Shown: positions 47,559-56,643 of the stretch, piece after piece | Position numbering within the stretch: position 1 is the first letter of the stretch | How the letters are laid out: every line of letters begins with the position of its first letter | Assembly: GCA_019188255.1 (NCBI GenBank) | Contig: JAETXT010000003.1 | Location: 310,001-374,000, forward strand | Direction: 5' to 3' | Length of the DNA: 64,000 nucleotides | Source of the DNA: Verticillium longisporum | Lineage: Eukaryota > Ascomycota > Sordariomycetes > Glomerellales > Plectosphaerellaceae | Notes under the pieces: model-generated | The model's input: only the letters and a program-made list of their open reading frames with translations | Told to the model about the DNA's origin: nothing | Database searches by the model: none | Program-made: the position numbers and the translations under genes

Positions 47559-48319
47559 CAGAGGCACGCGCACGTTGGCACCAAGTGCAACAAGCCCTCC
47601 CAAGTAAGGAATTGCGAGCACCAGACCAACACGGCAGCAGTAGGCACTTGCCAGCCCACACCAAATCACACCCTGCTCCAAATCCCCATTCTTTCGGTTC
47701 AAATACCTCTCCGTACCCTGCCTGCTTGTCCATCCCCCGTGCCCCCTCCCTCCCTCGCCCCCCTCATCCCGCTCGCCCCACTCCTCGCCCCGGTCCTCCG
47801 CGCTTCCCTCCCTGACCAGTCGTCTCGGACGTTCGCCTCCCCCTTCACTTCGGCCTCGATTTCCGGGTGCCGTCCACTCCCCCTCGTCGTGTGGGCAGCA
47901 GCCTGACAGGTCCAGCCAGCTCTTATCGCTGTTCTTTGACAGACGCGGTACCTTTCTCCCCCCGTCCCCTCCTCCACTCCTCCTCCACTTTGATCCCGGA
48001 CTCTGGCCACCCTCCCCCCCTCCCCTTGGGCTGGTGAGCTCTTCATTTCTCCGATTTTCTCGCTGCAGTACGCGAGAGTAGAAGCCCCTGTCATCTTGTA
48101 TCAGCACGGCATCCGATCTGGGGTTAGGACGCCTCACCCGTGCGATCCTCGTCGCTGCCAGGGGACGAACCCCATCAAACCTCCCCGTCCCTGACAGTGT
48201 CATGGTCCCGGAAAATAAGAATACCGACGCGTCCTGTCTTTTGTTTTTCTTCCTCTTGTCGTGTCGCATCGAGTCGCAACATTCATGTGTAGAGCCAGGG
48301 ACTAATAGGAACCGTCTCC

Positions 48320-49029
48320 ATGCAGCATCACCCCCACCATCAGCAACAGGGTCCAGCACCTAACCAACATCTGCAACGGCAACCGCATCATCCCCAGCAC
48401 CCGCGACCCTCGAGCGTGGTTCATCAGCAACACCACTCCCAGCCGCAGTCGCAACACCAACACCCTTCCGCCTACGCGCAAGGCCACTCCATCGCACCTG
48501 CCTACCACCAGTCCGCCGCTCAACCCAGCAGCGCACAGCATCCTCAAGACGGCGGTCTGCCATACTACACTCATCCGAGCCCGTACAGCACGCCCGGCGC
48601 GACCAGCGGATACACATCCGCAGGTGAGTCTCAATCTTGACATGACGACGCGTCGAGACGCGTTGTTTCGACCGTGGCCTCGGGGGTCGCTAACGATTCT
48701 CTCTAGACACGTCCGACATGATGGCCGCCGCTCAAATGCCGAGACCACCTTACCCGCCCATGTCATACCATACGCCGCAGTCCAACTCGCCTGCCTCTGT
48801 TGCCTCGCCCTCTCAGCATGATCAGCACCGAAGTATCTACGCGCAGCCGCCCTCGCAGCATCTTCAACAAAACATGTACTACCCGCCGCACCAGCCCCAC
48901 TACCCGTCGATGCAGGCCCAGTCCCAGCAGTCGCCCTACGCGCAACACGCTGCACAGGCCCACCCGTCCATGCCGTCGCAGCAGAGCATGATGATGCCGC
49001 AGGCGCAGCAGCAGCAGCAGCCTCAGATC

Positions 49030-49068
<39 letters not shown>

Positions 49069-51723
49069 TCATCCCAGCATGCTCAGGCGCAAGCGCAAGC
49101 TCAGGCGCAGATGGCAAACAGCCCCCGCCACCAGCACATGAAGCAGGAGCAGCAGCAGGTGCCCCACCAGCTGCAGAAGCCTCAGCCAGCCCCAATGAGC
49201 CACAGCCCGCACCCCCCAAACGGAACGGCTCTGTCCACTCCTACGGGCTCGACGTCGGGAGCTGTCAACCCCAACGCCGCGCCTGGCCCCATCCCCGCGA
49301 CCACGCCCCTGGTCGTTCGCCAAGACCAGAACGGCGTCCAATGGATCGCGTTTGAGTACTCTCGGGATCGCGTCAAGATGGAATACACGATTCGCTGTGA
49401 CGTCGAGTCGGTCAACACGGACGAGCTGTCTGCCGACTTCAAGACGGAGAACTGTGTATATCCCCGGGCCTGCTGCCCCAAGGACCAGTACAGGGGCAAC
49501 CGACAGGTGTACGAGACGGAATGCAACACAGTCGGCTGGGCCCTGGCTCAGCTGAACCCTTCTCTGCGAGGCAAGCGTGGTCTGATCCAGCGTGCGGTTG
49601 ACAGCTGGAGGAACAGCAACCAAGATCCGAGACTGCGGAGCCGAAGGGTCCGACGACAGGCGAAGCTCAACACGCGGAAGAGCGTCTCACAGCCACCCCA
49701 CCCCGGATCCCACATGCCCGGCCCCAGCCCGCCAGGCATGCCTCAAGCTCCGGGTGGCATGGGTGCGGGAGGTGCAGCCAAGATGCCGGGAATGGGTAAC
49801 ATGGGTCACATGGGTCACAACACCGCTCCCGGAGGCGGGGAAGAAGTCGGTATGTTTCACCAGATGTGATGAGAAATCCTCGCGCTTGCTCTGCTGCGTT
49901 GTTTTACGCCCCGTTGTCTGTTGTTGATTGTTGCACTGCACCGCACAATACCCGACAACCCGAAGCCGTGTTGACTGCCTCTGTGATACCTACCCCTTCC
50001 TCCTCTCCAGCACCATCACTCACGTCTCCTCTACCCTCATCACCGCCACGCACGCGCGCCTGTGCCAGAGATACCCTCGTGGTGACAGAGTTCGACTTCG
50101 GCCTCTGCGCCCTTTTGTTCACCATCTACCTTGCACACACTCTTGTCCTCTCCTTTTTCTTTTCTTTTTTGCTTGGTTCATCATATGTTCGGGAATGGGT
50201 TTGTCACTATCCTCTTTTTTATGCATGCCCTACTGTGTTGTATCACTCGGCTCGTTGGGGGGGATTGTCTGTCCCCCCCTCCTCCAGCCATGACCAGATC
50301 ACAATCAGTGTCACTTGTTGCAGCAGAACCCCGCGCGTGCGCTGGACAGGAAGGAACAATTTTCTTTCTCTCTTCGGCACAGACCTGTACATTACCTAGT
50401 TGCACACAGTTGCTGCTGCTGTTAGTCCTCTGCCCGATCTGTCAGACTGCACTACTGTCTCCTTCAGAAGGGCATTCCGACGGGTCTCTGGCATAAAAGT
50501 CGCATCGCTTCAAGTTTTGGCACACACATCCTTATTGCATTCCAGAGCCGCACTGCTATCGCGAACCAATCACTCTCACTCAAAAACCTCATTACTTGCC
50601 AAGGCCACAAGCTGGCTGACCTGTATTTGTCACGACCCTTTTCTATCCGCCGTTGCTTACGCGCACCTCGTTCCCCGCAACACCATGGGGTTGCGCTCTG
50701 ATCCAGAATAATCCGGATTGTTTTGAGTTTTGTCGATCATACACGTTTTGTCATTGGTCTTGCTTGATCGACGCCACATCATATCTCCGAGACACACGGG
50801 CTGACTGTTTCTCTTGCAGGCGATGACTACCTGGAGGACCAGCAAGGTCATCACCACCACCATCAAGCCCCAGCCGGCCAACCCGGCGCCGCCGGCGACG
50901 ACGTGAGGCAATCACAGGTTTTCAACAGCAGCGGTTATGGTGGCCACTCGGCCTATCCCGCCCCCAACCAGGCCTCCATGCCACACATGGGCAGCGCCCC
51001 TCATGGTGGCCCCATCACGGCTCGCCGTCAGAGCCGCAGCGAGCCCGATGAGCCGGAGAATCTGTTTCCCAACATTCCCGAGGCCAAGAAACGCAAGTTC
51101 ATCCTGGTCGAAGACAACGTCCGTGGGTCCCGTCTTCGCGTCCGTGTCACTCTCGACGGCGTCGACACGCGCGAGATCCCTGATTCTTTCCGCAAGGGGT
51201 CCTCTGTTTACCCCCGCTCGTACTTCCCCCGCGAAATGCAGAGTCCACCCCCGTCGGCAACCGGCTCCAAGTTCTTCATGGACGACGCCGGAGACGAGGA
51301 CGACGGCATCGAGGAAACTGATAGCCACGGCGGCCGCCGGGCCCGTGGCAACCTCGCCAGGATGGTCAAGGTGCCTATCGGCGAGAACACAGAGGCCGAG
51401 GTTGCCATTCCGAGAATGAGGAAGGCCATGCGTGGCAAGGAAGTGCGATTGAATGATCTGGGCTACCGCATGGCCTGGCTCCAAAGCCGTGTCTTCGCTG
51501 GGCGTACCGTCTTCCTGCAGCGAGCCCGTGAGTCCATCCCCGCCGTGTGATCTAACCTTTTCTGTACTAAGACGAGCGCACAGTCGACTGCTATCGCAAT
51601 AAGACGCGATCGGCCATTGAGTCCATCATGCAGGATGTCAAGGTGCTCGCACCTCATTACGAGACCCGCGTCGGCAAGCGGCGCTGGAACGATCGGATGC
51701 GAAAGGGCGAGAGCGACGAATAA
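48320..51723 (+). CDS. Q-rich conserved fungal protein, probable transcriptional regulator (DUF8032-like)
   Basis: Exons are 48320-48623, 48707-49849, 50820-51527 and 51584-51723, giving 764 residues; all introns are GT-AG and phase 1. The N-terminal ~300 residues are His/Gln/Pro-rich with a polyglutamine tract (about residues 202-225). A conserved block starts near residue 305 (QNGVQWIAFEYSRDRVKMEY, CVYPRACCPKDQYRGNR, CNTVGWALAQLNPSLRGKRG) and ends in the basic RRVRRQAK. A second block follows the long intron: ENLFPNIPEAKKRKFILVED, GSRLRVRVTLDGVDT, VYPRSYFPREMQSPPPSA, KEVRLNDLGYRMAWLQSRVF and the C-terminal DCYRNKTRSAIESIMQDVK. The basic KKRK and RRVRRQ patches could be nuclear signals. I recall the first block as a fungal-specific domain (DUF8032; label uncertain). 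Glutamine-rich plus basic composition suggests nuclear regulation, which is inference. Confidence 0.85.
49006..49068 (+). repeat. CAG/CAA repeat encoding polyglutamine
   Basis: Runs of CAG with interspersed CAA encode two Gln tracts separated by PQI; length polymorphism between strains is likely. Confidence 0.9.
49850..50819 (+). other. 970-bp intron with early retention stop
   Basis: Donor GTATGT after GAAGTC-G and acceptor CTTGCAG before GCGATGAC join phase 1 to phase 1. The length is more than ten times that of the other introns in the window. If retained, translation adds only VGMFHQM and stops at 49869, giving a form that ends after the first conserved block. The interior is pyrimidine-rich and has no ORF with recognisable coding content. 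Confidence 0.75.
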
Positions 51724-52640
51724 TCTACGGCGGCCCGCTTTTCACTCATCATCGGGCTGGGCAATCAGCCATTGACCTCACCGCTCGCTCCATTTCATTG
51801 CGCATCTACAAACATGGTTATCGCCACGACCGTTTCATTTCCCATTTTCTGGTCCCCGACATCTGATACCCGCATGGCATGACACACGGCCCTTTGAGGC
51901 TCCTGCATCGGCAAGCGTCAGCATTGTTGAGCGACTGCCATTTTCAAATCTATCACGACTCGATGCCTGTATTCATATCCCACCCCACTACTTTCGTCTA
52001 AAACACGGGGAAAAGAAAATACTAGAGGATGCAAAATAAGGTCAGGGCACTACTGACGATCCGCAAACACTCGGTGGAGGATATACTTCGCCGTCATACA
52101 TACACTCTGCAACATAGACGGCTCGCCCTGGTCTGAATCTCAAAATAGATCACGACAAAACACCAGGGCAGCTTCGTTCTCTACGAGAGCCTCAATGGGC
52201 CTTCTTTCGTCGATTTCTCTTTCGCAATGCAATGCAACACCGAGTCTTCCTGTTCCATGGTTCTGTTTCTTTGTGGTTTTTCCGTTATCTGTTGGGTCTA
52301 GTCTTGTTGTTTCGGTTGAGAAGAGCAGAGCGCGAGGAAGGGTAATGAATCGGCCAACGCTATGAAAGCTGACATGCGTCGATTGAAGACATTATCCATC
52401 CTGGTAACTTTTTCGTGCCTCTGGCTTATTCTTTGACTTGCCATGAACTTGGCACTACAGTCTTCTTGGCTTCTGGTTCGACTTGGTAGTTTGCACGAAT
52501 ACATTTTCGAGATGTCTTAGACCTTCTTCTTCATACTATGATGACTTGATAGCTTTGACAGCAGATGATGTCGTGATACTGGCTCTGCTCCTCAGGTGAT
52601 GCTCGTTTCTGGTACTCATCTCCAAGTCTGAGCATCTTCT
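51724..52640. other. intergenic region between convergent genes
   Basis: This 0.9 kb separates the stop codons of the Q-rich regulator (plus) and the methyltransferase-like gene (minus). No feature was recognised; it should contain both 3' untranslated regions. Confidence 0.6.
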
Positions 52641-53876
52641 TCACGTCGTATGCATGTCGGCTTCGGCGGCGGCCTTGGGGGCGCGCTCGCGCCTCTGGAA
52701 GATGTACAGGGCCTCGTCCTTGCCCGCGAAGCTCGGAAGAGGGACCTGCACAATCTTGGTCCAGTCGCTGTGCTCCCTCTCCATGTACTGGTCCATGGTC
52801 ATATCCCTGAAGCCGGTGTAGCCGTTTGCGTTTTGGGTGCCGACGACGGCGATCGTATCGCCCTCGTATGGGGCCACGAGGTCGCGGCTGGGGCCGCCCT
52901 CGACGCCGCCAGCGACCCCGCCGCCCAGCACGGGGTACACCAGCAGCAGCACGAGGACGGTGCCGCCGTTGCGGCGCCGCAGCCAGGCGGGCCCGTCGGC
53001 AATCTCCGTGTCGGTGACCCAGTTGACGCGCCACTCGCTCTGCATGTTGTCGACGGGGTGGACGGTGACGCCGTAGCGCCGCAGCATAAAGGTCCAGTAG
53101 CCGTTGCCGGAGCCGACGTCGGCGACGGGCCGGCCGGCAGCGGCGAGGCGCAGCAGCTCGAGGCCTTCGTGCGAGGGCACGGCGCAGCCAAAGTGGTGCA
53201 TGAAGATGGGCAGCACGTGGTGGCTCGCCGGGCGGCGCGCCGACGCGGCGCAGGGGCCGGCCCACTCGAGGGCGCGGCAGGACCAGGCCCAAAAGTCAAA
53301 GTAGGGGTTCGCCGAGGGCGGCGCGCGCTTGCAGCGCGGCACGGTAAAGGCCGCCGGCAGGCCCGCGTGGATGTGCCGCCGGGCCGCGAGGTGCGCGCCC
53401 ACGGCGGCCCGCAGCGACGTCTTCTTGGCGTTGGCGACGAGCGATTTGAGGGCCGACGACGTTTGCGTGTGCGGCGCGAAGACGGCCACGTAGGCGTCCG
53501 TGTCGGCGGGCGGCGGCGGCGGCAGGGGCTGCAGCGCGCCGGGGGGGCGGCCGCCGGCGGAGCCGGAGCTGGAGCTGTCTTCCTCTGGCGCGGCGCGGTA
53601 CCACGCGTGCAGGTCGTTGGCGCCGCCGAGCGTGACGATGTGCTGGACCTGGCCGAGCTTGACGGCCGTCATGGCGTGGTAGGTGTACGTGTCCCGCTCT
53701 GGCAGGCCGAATGTGACGAGCGACGCATAGTAGAGGTCGTCTTTCTTGAGGTAGTCGAGCGCTCTCTGCTGGCGCTCCGCGTCTTGGATGTAGTCCTCCG
53801 GGTTGAAGGCGGGGTTGCCGACGCAATGGACGAACTTTGGGGCCGCCTTGGCCGCGGTTCTTGATGGCGGCGCCAT
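52641..53876 (-). CDS. SAM-dependent methyltransferase-like fungal protein
   Basis: Single exon of 411 residues from the ATG at 53876 (context CGCCATGG on the minus strand); an in-frame ATG 21 nt upstream is less favourable. The start (FVHCVGNPAFNPEDYIQDAE) and DLYYASLVTFGLPERDTYTY are typical of a family of fungal uncharacterised proteins. A glycine-rich motif near residue 250 (VADVGSGNGYWTFMLRRYGV) with a following acidic position (HPVDNMQSEW) is the classical SAM-binding motif I plus strand-2 Asp arrangement. VLVLLLVYPVLGGG gives a hydrophobic strand and NPYFDFWAW an aromatic patch. GC content is very high, which creates long antisense open frames that are not genes. Substrate unknown. Confidence 0.82.
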   Translation of the reverse strand: MAPPSRTAAKAAPKFVHCVGNPAFNPEDYIQDAERQQRALDYLKKDDLYYASLVTFGLPERDTYTYHAMTAVKLGQVQHIVTLGGANDLHAWYRAAPEEDSSSSGSAGGRPPGALQPLPPPPPADTDAYVAVFAPHTQTSSALKSLVANAKKTSLRAAVGAHLAARRHIHAGLPAAFTVPRCKRAPPSANPYFDFWAWSCRALEWAGPCAASARRPASHHVLPIFMHHFGCAVPSHEGLELLRLAAAGRPVADVGSGNGYWTFMLRRYGVTVHPVDNMQSEWRVNWVTDTEIADGPAWLRRRNGGTVLVLLLVYPVLGGGVAGGVEGGPSRDLVAPYEGDTIAVVGTQNANGYTGFRDMTMDQYMEREHSDWTKIVQVPLPSFAGKDEALYIFQRRERAPKAAAEADMHTT

Positions 53877-55171
53877 GGTTTTGGGTCTGTGTGTCAACGC
53901 GAACGGAGATTCTGATGTGAGAGACAGTTGTGCTTCCTTCGTTCCGTCTCGTCCTGATGAAGTGCGGTTCGCAGTGTTCCAGCCATACTTTGCAGGTGGT
54001 GGAGCTCGTGGCTGGAGACAGCGAGTCCACTTGACACGACGTCATCGTGCTCTCCACCAAAAGCGTTATCATGACTTGAACGTCGTCGTGCCACCGACAC
54101 ATGTACCTTGATGACAATGTCGAGGCTCTCATTTGAATGAGCCATCCATACATTTCAGAGCAAGGGCAGTACTCTCGATTTGACTTTTACAATCCGGGCA
54201 CTGGCGTAGCTAGTGAACTACCATAACGCTATGATCTTAGATCTGGGTGTATGAGCTGTGTCTCGCCGTGTTCCTCAGTCGAATACTGCCGCCCCGAAGT
54301 GAGACGTAATTTCGGGCTTGGGCTTGCAGATACCCAGACCAAAGACTTTTCTGCGGCCAGCCAGGCTTCCACCCCCTCATCGCCGCAGGCTTCATCTCCG
54401 GGTATGAAAACTCGCGGGGCCAGGAAGTCATCTGTCTGGGGAACGACAACGAGTCTGCTTCCAAAAGGCCACTGAAAGCTTTCGTAAGAGATGACAATCA
54501 TCAAATCAGTCCGACTCTGCCCATGGTCTTCCAGCTGCGGAGCAGTCCTCAGTATCCCTGGTGTCATCGCAGACCCAGATCTCGCCCATGCCAGCGCAGG
54601 TGTGGCAGTAGCCGTAGATCAGGCCGATGAGTATTGGCAGGGTGCCGCGCATAGTATACCGGAAGGGCCTTTGATGAAGCGAGGACATACTGCGGACTTG
54701 CGGTCAAAGTGAGCGCAGACGGTGTAGATGGTTGTTTTGGGTTGACACAAGATGCGGGTGCTGCTGGGTATGCCCTTTGAGGTATTCCAAAACAGATAGA
54801 TTCTCCTCGAAAGACAGACCTTGAATCTAGGCGAGCGCAGAACTACCTGTGTTTACACCGCCACGAACAACAAAGTTGGAGCACAGCTGATGGGAGTGTG
54901 GCCAAGGCGGCATGTGACAGGTCTTTCTTTGGCTGTCCAAGGGGATCGGACTGACGACTGGAGGCACGTTGCGGAATACCAAATGTTTCTCGGACAGTTT
55001 GACGCACGAACTACGCGGGACGGGTGGATGGCTTTGAAATCATCAATTCGTGATTGTGGCAGGAGTTCTGCAGCTTCATAAAACCGGTTCCCAACGGCGA
55101 AAATCCATCCCTATAACACAATCGAAGAACACAATAGAAGCAGAGGCCCACATGATGGAGGCTGAATACAT
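53877..55171. other. intergenic region
   Basis: Upstream region of the methyltransferase-like gene and 3' region of the small stress-type gene. The open frames present (for example 54229-54567 minus) carry no recognisable motif. Confidence 0.55.
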
Positions 55172-55598
55172 TTACTAGGCAAACGTTAGCAACAGCAGTT
55201 TCCTTCGGGAAGACAGGCATGTTCACGTACTTTATCGGCAATGGGGACGTCGCTGCCCGTGGTGTCCTTGTACTTGCCGCGGATAAAGTCGGAGATTTGC
55301 TCGTCCTTGGCCTGCTCAATGGCATTCTCGTTGTCCTGGGCACCCTGGCCGAGGAACTTCTCCTGGACAAAGTCGACGCCTAGCATGGTGGTCAGCATGG
55401 GGAGGGGGCTGTAGAGGCAGGACATGTCGCACCCTTGTCGACGAAGTCCTCGTTCTTCTCGCTCTCCTTGCCGCCGCCGGCAGCCGAGTTGAGCTTGTCC
55501 ATGAGTCCGCCGCCCGAGGACTGCTGCTCGTTGGAGCCAGTGGCCTGCTGGTTCTGGGCCTTGTTGCCGCCGCCGGTGAGGTTGTTGACGAAGTCCAT
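55172..55598 (-). CDS. small glycine-rich stress-type protein (often annotated as DNA damage-responsive protein 48 in fungi)
   Basis: Exon 1 is 55598-55433, intron 1 55432-55380, exon 2 55379-55231 and intron 2 55230-55175; exon 3 supplies only the stop codon (TAA at 55174-55172). The protein has 105 residues: MDFVNNLTGGGNKAQ, a Gln/Gly-rich middle, GGGLMDKLNSAAGGGKESEK, DKGVDFVQEKFLGQGAQDNE, EQISDFIRGKYKDTTGSDV and IADK at the end. Related short proteins in many filamentous fungi carry the annotation 'DNA damage-responsive protein 48', although they are not true homologues of yeast DDR48 as far as I can tell. It is amphipathic, highly charged, without signal peptide, and resembles hydrophilic stress proteins. 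If intron 2 is retained, the protein would end with VREHACLPEGNCCC instead. Confidence 0.85.
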
Positions 55599-56643
55599 GG
55601 TGGTTGTTGGTTGTTGGAGTTGGGATGGGGAATGACAAGCTTGTGATTCCTGGGTGATGACGAAGACGAGAGAGAATGGAGGGGCAAGCAGCACAGGTTG
55701 GGCAATGGATGAAATATATAGCGAGGCAAGCTGCCAAGGTGAGACAGACTTGTGGTAAGCAGAAGCAGGGCACAGAGGTGAAAAGAGGGGCATCGAGCCG
55801 AAGATGGCCTCCCAGCAGCAGCCTCAGCCTACCACAGCTTCGGCCGGCCTCCTCGTTACATCACTCGACATGGAAGCTCCAGCAGGCTAACAAGCAAACC
55901 AAGCAAGCCAAGCAAGCTGTTCAGCTGGCAACAGCACCTCGCGGGGGCGCCGGTGCCAATTATGATGTGGAGGGGGTGGGAGCAGGTACGCAGGAGATGC
56001 AGCGCTAGCATGTGGCACTGGCATGGGCACTGGCGCACTGATATCACCAGCGAGAGAGCAGGAGCAGGAGCAGAGTGAGGGGAGGGGGGGCAGTGAAATG
56101 ACGTCGAGGCAAGCTTGATGTGGCACCGGACGGACAAGAGCAGCTGTCAACTACCAGCCGCCGGCCTGTACTGCCCTGTATTTAGCAGGTACCAAGGCAC
56201 ACGCCGTCGCACTCCCAAGAGGAAGCTGCCTGCCACCAGGCCGGAAGGTCCCTGCCAAGTTGGGGTGAGCACGAAACAAGCTCATCGCACAGCCACACGA
56301 TGCGGGGCACAATCTCAGTACCTAGGTACCTCCTTACCTACCTACCTTACCTAGGTAAGTAGCTTGGTAGCTAGGTACCAGCGGGGCGCACGATGTACTG
56401 CTTGACCGGTTGAGTCAACGCTCCGCCGTCTTTGCCTGTCAGACGTGTCCACCCCAAATTCGTCACCATCGCGGGGCAACTTTAAGCTTGCCAGCTGCAA
56501 CCAAAAACTGCCCCTGCCCTGCTTCGAGGATCGGCACCAACACTGCATGCCCGCGCCAGGACAACAGCACACGAGCGATACGCTACACATCTTCCGCCTA
56601 CCACATTCTTTGGCACCTACCTGCGACACGCGACATCTCCCCA
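55599..56643. promoter_or_regulatory. divergent promoter region of the stress-type gene and VMS1
   Basis: This 1.05-kb region separates two divergently transcribed start codons. It holds pyrimidine/CCCTT-rich sequence next to the stress gene and the palindromic TACCTAGG repeat at 56319-56379. No gene is evident. Confidence 0.55.
56319..56379. repeat. TACCTAGGTA palindromic / TACC short repeat
   Basis: TACCTAGGTACC, TTACCTACCTACC, TTACCTAGGTAAG and TAGCTAGGTACC follow one another in about 60 bp. It is related to repeats at 14441-14493, 39857 and 41300. Confidence 0.85.

Larger units (their letters stand above)
33206..48319. other. 15-kb gene desert
   Basis: Across 15 kb I find no frame with a recognisable domain, no plausible exon chain and no RNA gene. 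GC content looks similar to the genic part, so this is not an AT-rich, mutated transposon block. The last ~1.5 kb (46800-48319) is strongly pyrimidine-rich with CA and TC microsatellites and is probably promoter plus leader of the Q-rich regulator at 48320. Small tandem repeats are listed separately. Rapidly evolving small genes or non-coding RNAs cannot be excluded. Confidence 0.6.

Noticed and set aside
46955..47815. 286-residue plus-strand frame upstream of the Q-rich regulator
   Set aside because: Translation of CA/TC microsatellites and C-rich leader; reads as THTHTRTH and SLSLSLSL.
52650..53864. 404-residue plus-strand open frame
   Set aside because: It is the exact antisense of the methyltransferase-like gene. 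The very GC-rich codons make stop-free shadows on the other strand, and its translation is Gly/Arg/Ala-rich with no motif.
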